Part shown: positions 56,021-64,000 of the stretch, in pieces
How the letters are laid out: every line of letters begins with the position of its first letter
Position numbering within the stretch: position 1 is the first letter of the stretch
Origin: Hysterangium stoloniferum
Lineage: Eukaryota > Basidiomycota > Agaricomycetes > Hysterangiales > Hysterangiaceae
Assembly (NCBI GenBank): GCA_015178975.1
Contig: WHVD01000235.1
Coordinates: 39,417-103,416, forward strand
Reading direction: 5' to 3'
DNA: 64,000 nt
Made by a program: the position numbers and the translations under genes
The notes under the pieces: generated by a model
What the model was told of the DNA's origin: nothing
The model's database searches: none
What the model saw: the letters and a program-made list of their open reading frames with translations, nothing else

Positions 56021-56236
56021 TGTAATCCCGTCGTCAATTGGGATCACTGGCGGTCACACAAGTTGACAGGACCACGGTGTATTGTCCAGAGCAGAACAAG
56101 ATACAGGCAAGTGCAGCGTACGGTAAGATCTAAGGTCCTGAAAACTTCCCGGCTACTTATACCGTAAAACACGGTGATTATGTAATCACGTAAAACTAAA
56201 GGGTCCGTGCGTAAGACTGGGGGCACCAGGATTACA
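56021..56236 (+). repeat. Solo LTR of the TRIM family, target duplication GCTAT
   Basis: This 216-bp copy, TGTAATCCCG to GGATTACA, is identical in length to both LTRs of the complete element. It is flanked by GCTAT at 56016-56020 and 56237-56241 within the copia fragment. Confidence 0.95.
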
Positions 56237-56445
56237 GCTATCACCCTTTTGTTGCTCTCAGTTTATGCAGAATCCCGGTTGACAGCATTGGGAGGCTGTA
56301 AAGAGGTGTAGATATCTAAAGGGAACGCGAGATCAGTGACTTTTACTCAGAGATAGACGTGGCGACTCACAAAACGTACTTGAAGGCTTCACTGACGCGG
56401 ATTGGTGACCATAAGAGCACAGGTATTCGATCTCAGGCTACGTTT

Positions 56446-56600
56446 TGTAAGCCTGGTGCCCCCAGTCTTACGCATGTTTCTATTCGCACGTGATCACGAC
56501 ATATAAGTTTTCCTTCTCTTTCTTTCCCGTTTGGTACACTGTCCTGTATCCAGTCTCGCTCTAGACAATACACCGTGGTCCTGTCAACTTGCTTGACCCA
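56446..56600 (-). repeat. Diverged inverted LTR of the TRIM family
   Basis: TGTAAGCCTGGTGCCCCCAG begins a reverse-orientation copy that keeps AGACAATACACCGTGGTCCT near 56563 and then loses similarity. It interrupts the copia RNase H. No target duplication was recognised. Confidence 0.65.
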
Positions 56601-56780
56601 CCTGTGAGCTTATTTGACAAAGCGCTTTCACGTTTCACCATAGACGGGGGCCCCATCTCCTGGGGTTTTAAAAATAGCCCACTGTTGCACTATCAACGAC
56701 CGAGGCAGAATACATGGCTGCCACTCGCACGATTTATTTCGACGTGACAACTACGTAGATGAATTGATCTTATAAATGCA

Positions 56781-57149
56781 TCTCATAGGTATAAGCGTGC
56801 CCTGTTTGGGTAGGAGCCGCATTGTACCCGCAGTAGTGCGTTTACAAATGACGGCCAGTTGTCGGTGTCCTTAAATAGATAACCTTTTTCTTTTGAGGGG
56901 GGAGGGGAAGGAGGCAGAGTTCCTTGGAGACAACAACTGTGTCTCAACTTAAAAAAGAGGAGTTCGACATGGCTCCTGTAGATATCGTAACACACATGGC
57001 ACATGGATAAAGGTAAATTTCCATTAGGATACAAATACGCACTGTGTCGCAGTACGTCAAGTTGACAAAGGCGAAGAGATAGATGTACGTCCCTGGTTTC
57101 CCACCACAGCTCTGACGGCATTCTTACAGATTAAAGATTTTTGGAGAAC
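56781..57149. other. No gene supported
   Basis: A minus-strand open stretch at 57121-56783 has no motif, and its composition (SPPPSKEKG) derives from a G-rich tract near 56897. It could be the 3' part of the gene remnant to its right. Confidence 0.25.
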
Positions 57150-57651
57150 ATACTTCACATGATACATCGTCTGGGAAAGGCCAGTGTATTTGTAGATGGT
57201 CCTGGAAGGCTCAATGTGCATTTGAAGTAGATATATCTGTCCGCGGAGGTTCCTGTGACATCTTCAACGAATTTGTACCGCAATTATTGCTTTTAAAAAC
57301 GAAATAATTATTGGAGAAAGATAAATACCGACAAATATGGAGCCAGGGACGTCGAGGACTCTCCTGAGGTTCTTGAACACGTTGCGGCGCCTCACTTCAA
57401 GAAATATACCCATAATACTTGAGTACCGCATAGTGAAACGAGATCCATCCTGAAGTGATGCGCATGCGTCTAATAATCAAGTTACGGTCGAAAAAAGTAC
57501 TAATTGTCGGAATTTTGACATGTTCTATCAGATATCGTTTTCGAAGGCGGTCATACGTGATGATCATTTCCTTCAGATTTGAAGCAAGAGAAGGGTACAT
57601 AAATCCATCATTATTCTTTGTGAGGGATTTATAGTGTCTGTGAATAAACAA
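57150..57651 (-). pseudogene. Gene remnant of unknown family
   Basis: Minus-strand reading gives LVIRR-like RNLIIRRMRITSGWISFHYA and YYGYIS (57651-57397). After a frame change it gives RRRNVFKNLRRVLDVPGSIF, then after a probable intron (GTATTT to TTGAAG) DVTGTSADRYIYFKCTL and LPGPSTNTLAFPRR, ending at TGA near 57170. Consecutive coding-like blocks with a plausible intron suggest a real former gene. I do not recognise the family. The frame break at YGYIS marks it as damaged. Confidence 0.35.
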
Positions 57652-57779
57652 AGGGTGCGCCTTAAGTGTCCGGGCAACCCTGGTCGGGCACTTTTTTGGG
57701 TCCCTTTGTCAATTGAATAGCATCTAACCCTATTCTTTGCCAAACATGTCGAAACATTATAATTTGTAATATAACCTTG
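57652..57779. other. Short spacer at the edge of segment S
   Basis: 57720-57779 is shared with 52747-52800. No gene. Confidence 0.3.
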
Positions 57780-58486
57780 TCCCCTGCTCACAGAAACGAC
57801 GCAGGCAATTCACTCTCTCTCCCTCTTACTCTCATGAGGTCGCTCGACCTTCCAAGGAGGATGCTCGATTTCAGTGACGGTCTAGCCAGCGTCCGGCAGC
57901 GACTGCTTCAGCTGCTCAACCCTATGGCGAAACTGCGCACAGGAATTGGGTGTTCGTCTTGGTTGTTGTAGTTGCTATCCTCTGCACCGTCTGAACTGGT
58001 CACTTGCTCTTCGAGTGGGTGGACAGTGACAACTTTACGGGCACGATAGAGAGACGCAATTTGGACTTTGTTTGATTTTATGGGGTCATGAGATGAGGAG
58101 GGATTGTCTGCCCCTTCCCCCCCGGTTAGTTATTTCTCTTTTTTTTTTGCTTAACATTGTATTAACCATGTCTCTCTCTGAGGTACGACTCAGACGTTGC
58201 CTATATCCCATGTTAGTGCGACATCGGCTCCAAAGCTATAAGTACGATCCTATCATTCTCTCGTATCTTTCAACTTGTTGTACGGGCACAAGTACCTTCA
58301 TATGTGATCAATTCCAGTAAAGTCTGTCTGGGAAACAAGAGCTCATTAGGTGCCAATGTGCAGACTATAGATTTAAGTTTGGACGGGAGACTAACTATTC
58401 ATTTGACCACACCGGCGCGCCCCCGACAGCCTAAAGTCGATATTTAGGAAGCTTCCCTTTCCATTTAAATCTACAAAGAGTGAGTA

Positions 58487-58678
58487 TTAAGTATGTACGG
58501 TTCGAAGGAGTCGCCGAAACACGAAAAACCCAGGAATTGTCTCTGAGTCCTGACGCGGAGATTCCGCTTTTTCAAAGAATCCTTCGATTTGTTGCTCCTG
58601 GTTCTGATATTGGCTTGATTCCTGAAACAAACCAAGAGCTACGAAGAGGAATATGAGCAGCCACCGAGGACTCCGCAT
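58487..58678 (-). CDS. Small ORF with possible signal peptide, second copy
   Basis: The ORF encodes 63 residues, MRSPRWLLIFLFVALGL followed by FQESSQYQNQEQQIEGFFEK and a basic end (RRLLRTVHT). Compared with 16797-16988 it has MRSPRW for MWTPQW and PRQDSE for LCQDSQ. Several differences are CG in this copy and TG or CA in the other, as expected from CpG decay, so this copy may be closer to the ancestor. No homologue is recognised. Confidence 0.3.
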   Translation of the reverse strand: MRSPRWLLIFLFVALGLFQESSQYQNQEQQIEGFFEKAESPRQDSETIPGFFVFRRLLRTVHT

Positions 58679-59351
58679 CAGCGCGCCATGCCCTTAATAA
58701 CTGTAGAGGACTGTAGGTTGCCCCGAGTTTGGTAATTTTTCGAAACAGAAATCTATATTCATTCTCCCCGGGCTCGTTATGTAAAGAAAGCTGATGGCGC
58801 AGCTATTGACCTTTCGGAGATTTAGGTTAGCGAGGGATTACGAGCATTAGGGCTCGGGTCCCTGCGGTTGAAAACCACTGCGTGTTTCGCGTTACATGAG
58901 GCCTATTGTTTTTGGTTAGTCCTTATCTATTTACAACGACTCAGTGAGACAAACGGAAAGTTATACAGTCTAGGAACAGTATTATGCATACTTCAACAGG
59001 AGCACCCTACTTAGATTTGTCGCCAGTCGTACTACAGAGGAAGGCCACCTTTAGTTGCAGTGTTGGGATAGCATAGCGGCGGTCCCGGTAATGGTTGGAG
59101 CAACTCTACTTGCCACTAAGTGCCAAACATGCATATGCATAACTATGTAAAAGTTCAAGGTTCTCACCCCAAAATATATCGACTTAGCCTTCTGATTTTT
59201 CCGTTTGTCACTGTATACTAGTACAACAAATTAAGGTGTAACATGACAAATAAGTCTGGAATGAGGGAAAAAATAGCAGGTTCAAATCCAGAACGTTACA
59301 ACAGTGGTGTCGTCGCTCAGTATCTATTAGAGTGTAGGCCTTGTAAATAAG

Positions 59352-59445
59352 GCCTCGGTAGCTCAACGGTAGAGCGTAAGATTCTTACAGTCCCTCTGAC
59401 CGGGTAAGAGTCTGAAGGCCGTGGGTTCGACTCCCGCCTGAGGCA
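59352..59445 (+). tRNA. tRNA-Lys(CTT)-like gene with intron, possibly functional
   Basis: Acceptor GCCTCGG pairs fully with CTGAGGC (one G-T), then TA, D arm GCTC/GAGC with loop AACGGTA, anticodon stem TAAGA with TCTGA (one mismatch), loop TTCTTA then a 22-nt intron then G, variable region AGGCC, T arm GTGGG-TTCGACT-CCCGC, discriminator A. Intron GTAAGA can pair with the anticodon TCTTAC, as in real intron-bearing tRNA precursors. The box A (TAGCTCAACGG) and box B (GGTTCGACTCC) promoters are intact. It lies inside a repeated block with two degraded sisters, so it may be a pseudogene. Confidence 0.5.
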
Positions 59446-59869
59446 ATATTTTTATCCCGTTAAATCACGGGCTCCTTCCTACCAAAAGTTCCCATTGAAC
59501 TATATATATATATATATTTTTCCAAGCGTATGAAATATGTTTAAGAATTATGGAACTAACCATCAAGTACCAAACAAGCATATGCATAACTATGTAAAAG
59601 TTCAAAGTTCGCACCCCAAGATACATCGACTTAGCCTTCTGAAATTTTCCGTTTGTCTCTGTATACACTAGTACAACAAATTAAGGTGTAATATGACAAA
59701 TTATTCTGGAACGAGGGAATTGGTCCGTCTGTCAGAGACTCGATCTTCTATTTCGGATTGAAGACTTCCCGTCTCAAACTGAAGCCTTCCCCATTCACGT
59801 GTAAGAACTGTTATTCTATAAGAGAGCTCTGCTCTCGCTCATTCCTGACATCCTACCACACCTGATTTC

Positions 59870-60184
59870 TATTAGAGTAAACTGCAAGCCTGGGGAGCAA
59901 GTTGAATGACTCTCTATGTAGGGCAGAGAATGCGACTTAGATAGAGCGGTGTAGAGATAAACCGATGCTATAACTAGGCTTCCAGTTGAGGTTTCTACTC
60001 CTCAACTGGGCTAACTATATACTATATTACATGGTTAGTGCATGGGTCTGTGCTCACAAGGAACTCGGAACTCCGTCACTAAACTAATAATACTATCACG
60101 GAAGTCCATGAACCGGCGATAACCTAAGCAGTCACAATACAAGGTATGAGGTCATACTAATAGATGATACCTCATATTCCAACA
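59870..60184 (-). repeat. Solo LTR, family D, with target duplication ATTTC
   Basis: The 315-bp insert, TATTAGAG to TTCCAACA, is flanked by ATTTC at 59865-59869 and 60185-60189. The empty site CTGATTTCTAG is at about 45610 in the other duplicate. It separates the hydrolase copy from its TATA region. Confidence 0.9.
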
Positions 60185-60234
60185 ATTTCTAGCTATAATC
60201 ACTCACCTACGCATTTGTTTTGAAGTATAGCAGG

Positions 60235-60756
60235 ATGGCTACTAGTAGTCAGTGGTCCCGCTGCATTATTCATCGTCGCCTGCTCATGATCTTCCCAACA
60301 GCACAGGGATACACGTTCGAGCGTATTAACAAAGACGACGTGATGCTGTTAGTGGTAGATCACCAGATTGGACTCTTCCAGCTGGTTCACGACTTTGGAC
60401 CAGATGAGTTCAGAAACAACACCCTCGCTCATGCCGCCATTGGGAAGGTCTTCAATTTGCCCACCATCCTCACCACGAGTGCAGAAACTGGTATGTTGGA
60501 GTTTATCCCCGTCTTATATAACTCATTTGAGTGCGAGTAAATAATGTCTTATACCTCGATTATAGGCCCCAACGGTCCTCTCCCGAAAGAGATTATTGCG
60601 ATGCACCCTAATGCACCTTGGATCAAGCACAACGGCGAGGTTGATGCCTGGACAATGCCGAATTCCGGAAAGCCGTCAAGGCGACGGGCAAGAAGCAGGT
60701 TATCTTGGCGGGGATCATAACCGATGTACGCTCACTATTCTTACCCCCATAAGCGA
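60235..60756 (+). pseudogene. Truncated isochorismatase-family pseudogene
   Basis: Exon 1 (60235-60490) is nearly identical to the intact gene and open. Exon 2 has lost one G (GCCTGGACAATG instead of GCCTGGGACAATG, near 60648), shifting the frame after VDAW. Sequence then breaks at CCCATAAGCG (60756) and joins material found about 870 bp further on in the intact copy. Exons 3 and 4, including the catalytic Cys, are therefore missing. Confidence 0.9.
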
Positions 60757-60909
60757 ATAGGAATAACTTGCCTTGTCCATGTTCCCTTTATACAGGCTCG
60801 ATTATTTAGCGTTGGCCTTGTGCATGGTTGGCCACTGATGGGAGGTAAGCAAATCTACTCACTATTGCAAACCCTTCACTTATTATCAGCATTTACCACG
60901 GCCGACAGA

Positions 60910-61150
60910 TGTTGGAATAATGGATTATGTGAGCATGCACAATGTGCTACACCAGTTAAGCCACCCCATTGTTTGTTAGCTTGTCCCTTTGTTTTATTGT
61001 TCTTTTGTTCCACCTTTATGTTGTGTCACAAAAAAATCTATTGTTCCTTTTTAGTTAAATAGAGCAGCTACATGATTGTATCTACATGCGTTTGCAACAG
61101 AGTTGGCAAACTTCTTGCTTACCTGTGATCCCCTGCCTGTAATTCTAACA
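60910..61150 (+). repeat. Solo LTR-like insert with target duplication ACAGA
   Basis: The 241-bp insert, TGTTGGAATAATGG to AATTCTAACA, is flanked by ACAGA at 60905-60909 and 61151-61155. The other duplicate has the empty site CCGACAGACCCC at about 47213. The start resembles family D, but the interior does not. It is rich in TTGTTC and TTTGTTTTATTG words. Confidence 0.9.
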
Positions 61151-61155
61151 ACAGA

Positions 61156-62040
61156 CCCCACGAGTAGGAGGAGGAGGAAATTCATATCTCTTATGTCGGA
61201 AAAATCCGAAAATCCTAATCAGGCCTGTCGGCCCGACTAGGTGCCGGTTTGCCTGATCCCGGCTGCCCAGGGTCTGAACAGGCGCCCAGAAGACTGGTCG
61301 TGCCTGGTGCAGCCAAGATATCAGGCTGGCCGGGCTCTGCACGGACCTGCCCAGGATTGTGCAGCCTGATCAGGGTCTGCACAGATGCCCGGCAGCCTAA
61401 TGAATTGATGGTAAGTTGTAACACATTACATAAGACATCAACTTGGCATCGACTCCCAAATTGTGGTGTGACATAGTGTCTTCTACCATCATAGGTCTCT
61501 TGCATCAATGTCACATTGACATGACTATCTCTCTATTTTTCCCTTGTCTTTGTTTCTTCCTCTCCCATCTCACAGAATGCTTTCAGCATCTGTGACTGTT
61601 CTTTTTATGTAGGTTGCAATTGATATTACTGTTCACTTTCTCATTTTCTCATATTAAAGTTTATTCATTTAGATGCAGGGTCTGTCCCAAATCTTCAAGG
61701 GCAAGTATTGTGTCCCAACTGTATCAGGTCTAGATTTTGACAGCAATGAGTTAAATGAAAATGTCACCCATCAACTCGCCAAATCTGAACTCAGTACATA
61801 ATGGATAGTTTCACACTTAGAATTCTCATTGACAATTGTCGACATCAACATTTTGGCTGCCTTCTATCACTGTTGTTTTTTGCTGCCGGCCACCCAATAT
61901 TACTGTCACTATCACCTCCACTGCCCACTATCATCACCACCACTGCCCACTGTCGCTGCCGCTCATATCATTGTCATTGATGTCAGATACTGAGTCTATG
62001 CTATCCCAGCTAGCACCTAGTACAATGTGGACAGGCAGCG
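61156..62040 (+). other. Duplicated non-coding sequence
   Basis: Matches 47214-48925 of the other copy minus its LTR. It contains the same GC-rich CAGGCGCCCAG block and CCACTATCA tract. No gene. Confidence 0.35.
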
Positions 62041-63496
62041 TGTTATGACTGTGTCATAACCATGTCGCAACCGATGGTCCCCGAGGATACTACTGTCTAT
62101 CAACGTTCCAAGTTATTGATCAAGTCATTTCCACAACTGTCGGAACACTGACACTGATGTATGTATACCTTCACAGTGATCAAACCCCATTTACGCTCCT
62201 GTCAAAATATACTTGTACCATCTGGTTATGCTTTGATATGCCCCCCTTTCATTATAATGATCCATTTTACTCTATGTATGTTTCACATATGCCCGTATAT
62301 ACTTGTAGCCCGTGGACTATTCCCTTTTCTTTAATCCCGCTCTCGGCTAAATCATGGCTTCTGATCTTATCATAACCTTCTGGTTTCTAGTCAAGTCTAT
62401 TTGTCAAATAGTGTTTCCACTCTTCCCTTAGTTAATAGTTTCTAGATGCCAATAACTTGTATATAGACCCGCTATAATGTAGTTACTAGGCAATCAGAAT
62501 ATCAACTTAGATACCCCTCTAATCTCCGACTCTGTTATCTATTCACAACCACCACATTCCGACTCCATCCAATTTACAATTCAACCTACATTTACAACTT
62601 CAACCTCTAATCTCCAACTCTCAGTCTCAACTCTCAGTCTCTGACTCTCAGTCTCCTCTCAGTCTCTGACTCTCAGTCTCTGACTCAGTCTCTGACTCTC
62701 AGTCTCTGACTCTCAGTCTCTGACTCTCTCACTCTCAGTCTCTGACTCTCTGACCCAACCTCGACTTATCCTTCAGTTTCTGATTGGCAGTTTACTGAGA
62801 GGTTTACTGACAGGACTAGTTTCTGCCCACCCAAAATTTAAGGACACCTGACGGTAACTTGCAAGGGTGCAGCACATAAGCTGAAGCCAAGTCCTTCTGT
62901 TCAGTCCCCCTCAGTCTACTGACATCAGTGTTACGACCCATTCCCGGATGTTTCAATATCCGACTTCCGATCTCCGACTACAGAACATCATAGTTACCGT
63001 ATCTTCCGCATTCTTCCCTTGTTCCACATTTGGTAATTTGTCCGTTGATAAGTATTCACTCATTTGTTTATTATATTCCCATTTCGGAATATTGTCTCCC
63101 TGATATGTCTTATTGTATTTCCGTTTTAAGATTATTTCTGTTTCCATCTTATTATGGTCTTAGTTTGTAGTACAATAACAAGAAGACTTATATTAGTTTC
63201 CGCGAATTTGTACTTTACCTTAGATCTGATATTGACTTAGTTTCTTATTCCTTCTCCCATCTTTCTGTATGCTCATATTCAGAACTCTTCGGAACTCTGA
63301 ATATCCATATCTTCCATCATAAGTCTCACTTCTGAAATTAAGGACTTTGAGTGTTTGTGTAGAGGCGCAGCACATAAGCTGAAGCCGACGTCCTGACCCT
63401 ATCCGATAGTTCCTGACTTCCCGGTGACTTTCTGATAGTTCCCGAATAAGTTCCTGACATGGCACTTAACAATCAGTCAGTTTTCTGTTCTTAACA
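62041..63496 (+). repeat. Solo LTR, family B, containing a nested LTR
   Basis: The LTR starts TGTTATGACTGTGTC and ends CTGTTCTTAACA. Flanks are CAGCG and CAGCA; the empty site in the other duplicate (GGCAGCATACAACTGG, about 48916) shows that CAGCA is the original target. Without the nested insert it is about 908 bp. A CTCAGTCTCTGA tandem tract at 62620-62750 explains much of its extra length. Confidence 0.93.
62929..63471 (+). repeat. Solo LTR, family C, nested in family B, target ATCAG
   Basis: The 543-bp insert, TGTTACGACCCATTCC to GGCACTTAACA, is flanked by ATCAG at 62924-62928 and 63472-63476. It is the same length as the copy in the gypsy fragment at 19885-20427. Confidence 0.95.
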
Positions 63497-64000
63497 CAGC
63501 ATACAACTGGCATGTCAGTCATTGGTTTAAACAAAGTGAAGGGAAGTGGCTTTGACACAGGAGATATTTGGGCCTCAAAAATTGTCGTGTGTATTCGGGC
63601 TTGTTTGTATAACCCTTGTTACTAATGAACTTCTATCATTTTTAGGATTTACCCCCAGACAGCACGTTTTTCTCACTGTGGGATACTCTAGCAGAAACAG
63701 GCGGGAAGTTATTGGTATCAACATTCCGTGCCATGTCCACCAGAACAGTCAGCCCATGTTTTCCTCTCGTGCTTTCATAGCATCGCTCCTACATTATAGA
63801 TAAGCAAAATCTACTCCACAGTCAAATGAGGGCATCACTTTTTCACCAGGGATTTTGTGATCAACTACCCAAATTGATTGGAATACTTGGGATGCTCATT
63901 GAATTAAGAGAGTTGATCAAGGCACTGGCTATTTGGTTCATCTTTCCATTATCTTAGGTATTGTTAAACTGTCTAAGCCCTCTTAGCATAATTGCGTAAC
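63497..64000 (+). other. Duplicated unknown sequence and window edge
   Basis: Holds the second copy of the ORF at 49003 (here 63546-63803: GFTPRQHVFLTVGYSSRNRR), again after a TTTTTAG acceptor-like site. The duplication ends near 63956; the last bases show nothing recognised. Confidence 0.3.

Larger units (their letters stand above)
55570..56780 (+). pseudogene. Second Ty1/copia pol fragment
   Basis: The plus strand reads FKVKDLGEFKWLLGFEI, LSTPLDPHQHLSES and YHGAIGSLMY (RT connection), then after an LTR insertion AFTDADWG and KSTGIRSQATF (RNase H). After a second LTR remnant it reads TVALSTTEAEYMAATRTIYF. These are the same landmarks as at 37.2-37.9 kb, but the sequence differs, so it is another copia family. 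Frame changes are frequent. Gag, integrase and LTRs of its own are missing. Confidence 0.8.
57780..59720 (-). repeat. Triplicated segment S, copy 3 (inverted)
   Basis: Reverse-complement relative of 15701-17610. It retains both direct repeats around the tRNA-like region (about 59107-59335 and 59555-59715, the second cut by the next duplication), and the small ORF. An additional plus-strand C-terminal-like frame near 57910-57996 (PYGETAHRNWVFVLVVVVAI, stop TGA) has a membrane-like stretch and is kept in copy 1, but is shifted in copy 2. Confidence 0.75.
59721..63956 (+). repeat. Direct segmental duplication, copy 2
   Basis: Direct repeat of 45461-49380. It has gained LTRs at 59870-60184, 60910-61150 and 62041-63496, and lost about 870 bp (46190-47060 of the other copy), which removed the last two exons of the hydrolase. 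Confidence 0.9.

Overview
The window looks like accessory, transposon-crowded nuclear DNA of a filamentous basidiomycete, most likely an Agaricomycete. The evidence is a FunK1-type kinase gene (a family expanded in Agaricomycotina), genes split by many 45-75 bp GT-AG introns, a chromodomain Ty3/gypsy element, Ty1/copia and hAT elements, and a decayed copy of a basidiomycete-specific gene family of unknown function. There are no prokaryotic features. I cannot name the species.

Layout. 1-9.2 kb: a decayed minus-strand Ty3/gypsy element split by another insertion. 9.5-12.5 kb: a truncated FunK1 kinase pseudogene and its flank, which is an inverted copy of 38.4-43.1 kb. 12.6-20.6 kb: a hAT remnant, solo LTRs, a tRNA-derived repeat inside a triplicated segment, and a second gypsy pol fragment. 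21.6-26.2 kb: a 4.5-kb near-perfect palindrome with TTA flanks, whose inner arms are about 310 decamers of AGATTCNNNN. 26.3-29.2 kb: an unrecognised gene of about 14 exons with one clear membrane segment, starting about 115 bp from the palindrome. 30.7-32.3 kb: a pseudogene. 32.9-38.4 kb: LTRs, a 20-bp minisatellite, and a copia element cut by a solo LTR. 39.0-42.1 kb: a 5'-truncated LINE end directly abutting an apparently intact FunK1 kinase. 43.3-44.1 kb: a hAT fragment. 45.7-46.6 kb: an intact isochorismatase-family hydrolase. 49.4-59.7 kb: more repeats, including a second palindromic element that carries a complete 1.2-kb TRIM-like LTR element. 59.7-64 kb: a direct duplicate of 45.5-49.4 kb with a broken hydrolase copy.

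Only three gene models look potentially functional: the FunK1 kinase (39747-42078), the isochorismatase-family hydrolase (45660-46583) and the unknown multi-exon gene (26268-29183). They do not form a pathway. The rest records transposition, segmental duplication and decay. The record can be read with some precision, because several solo LTRs have perfect 5-bp target duplications and the matching empty site survives in a duplicated copy elsewhere in the window. All calls come from reading the sequence. Family assignments rest on remembered motifs, not on database searches.
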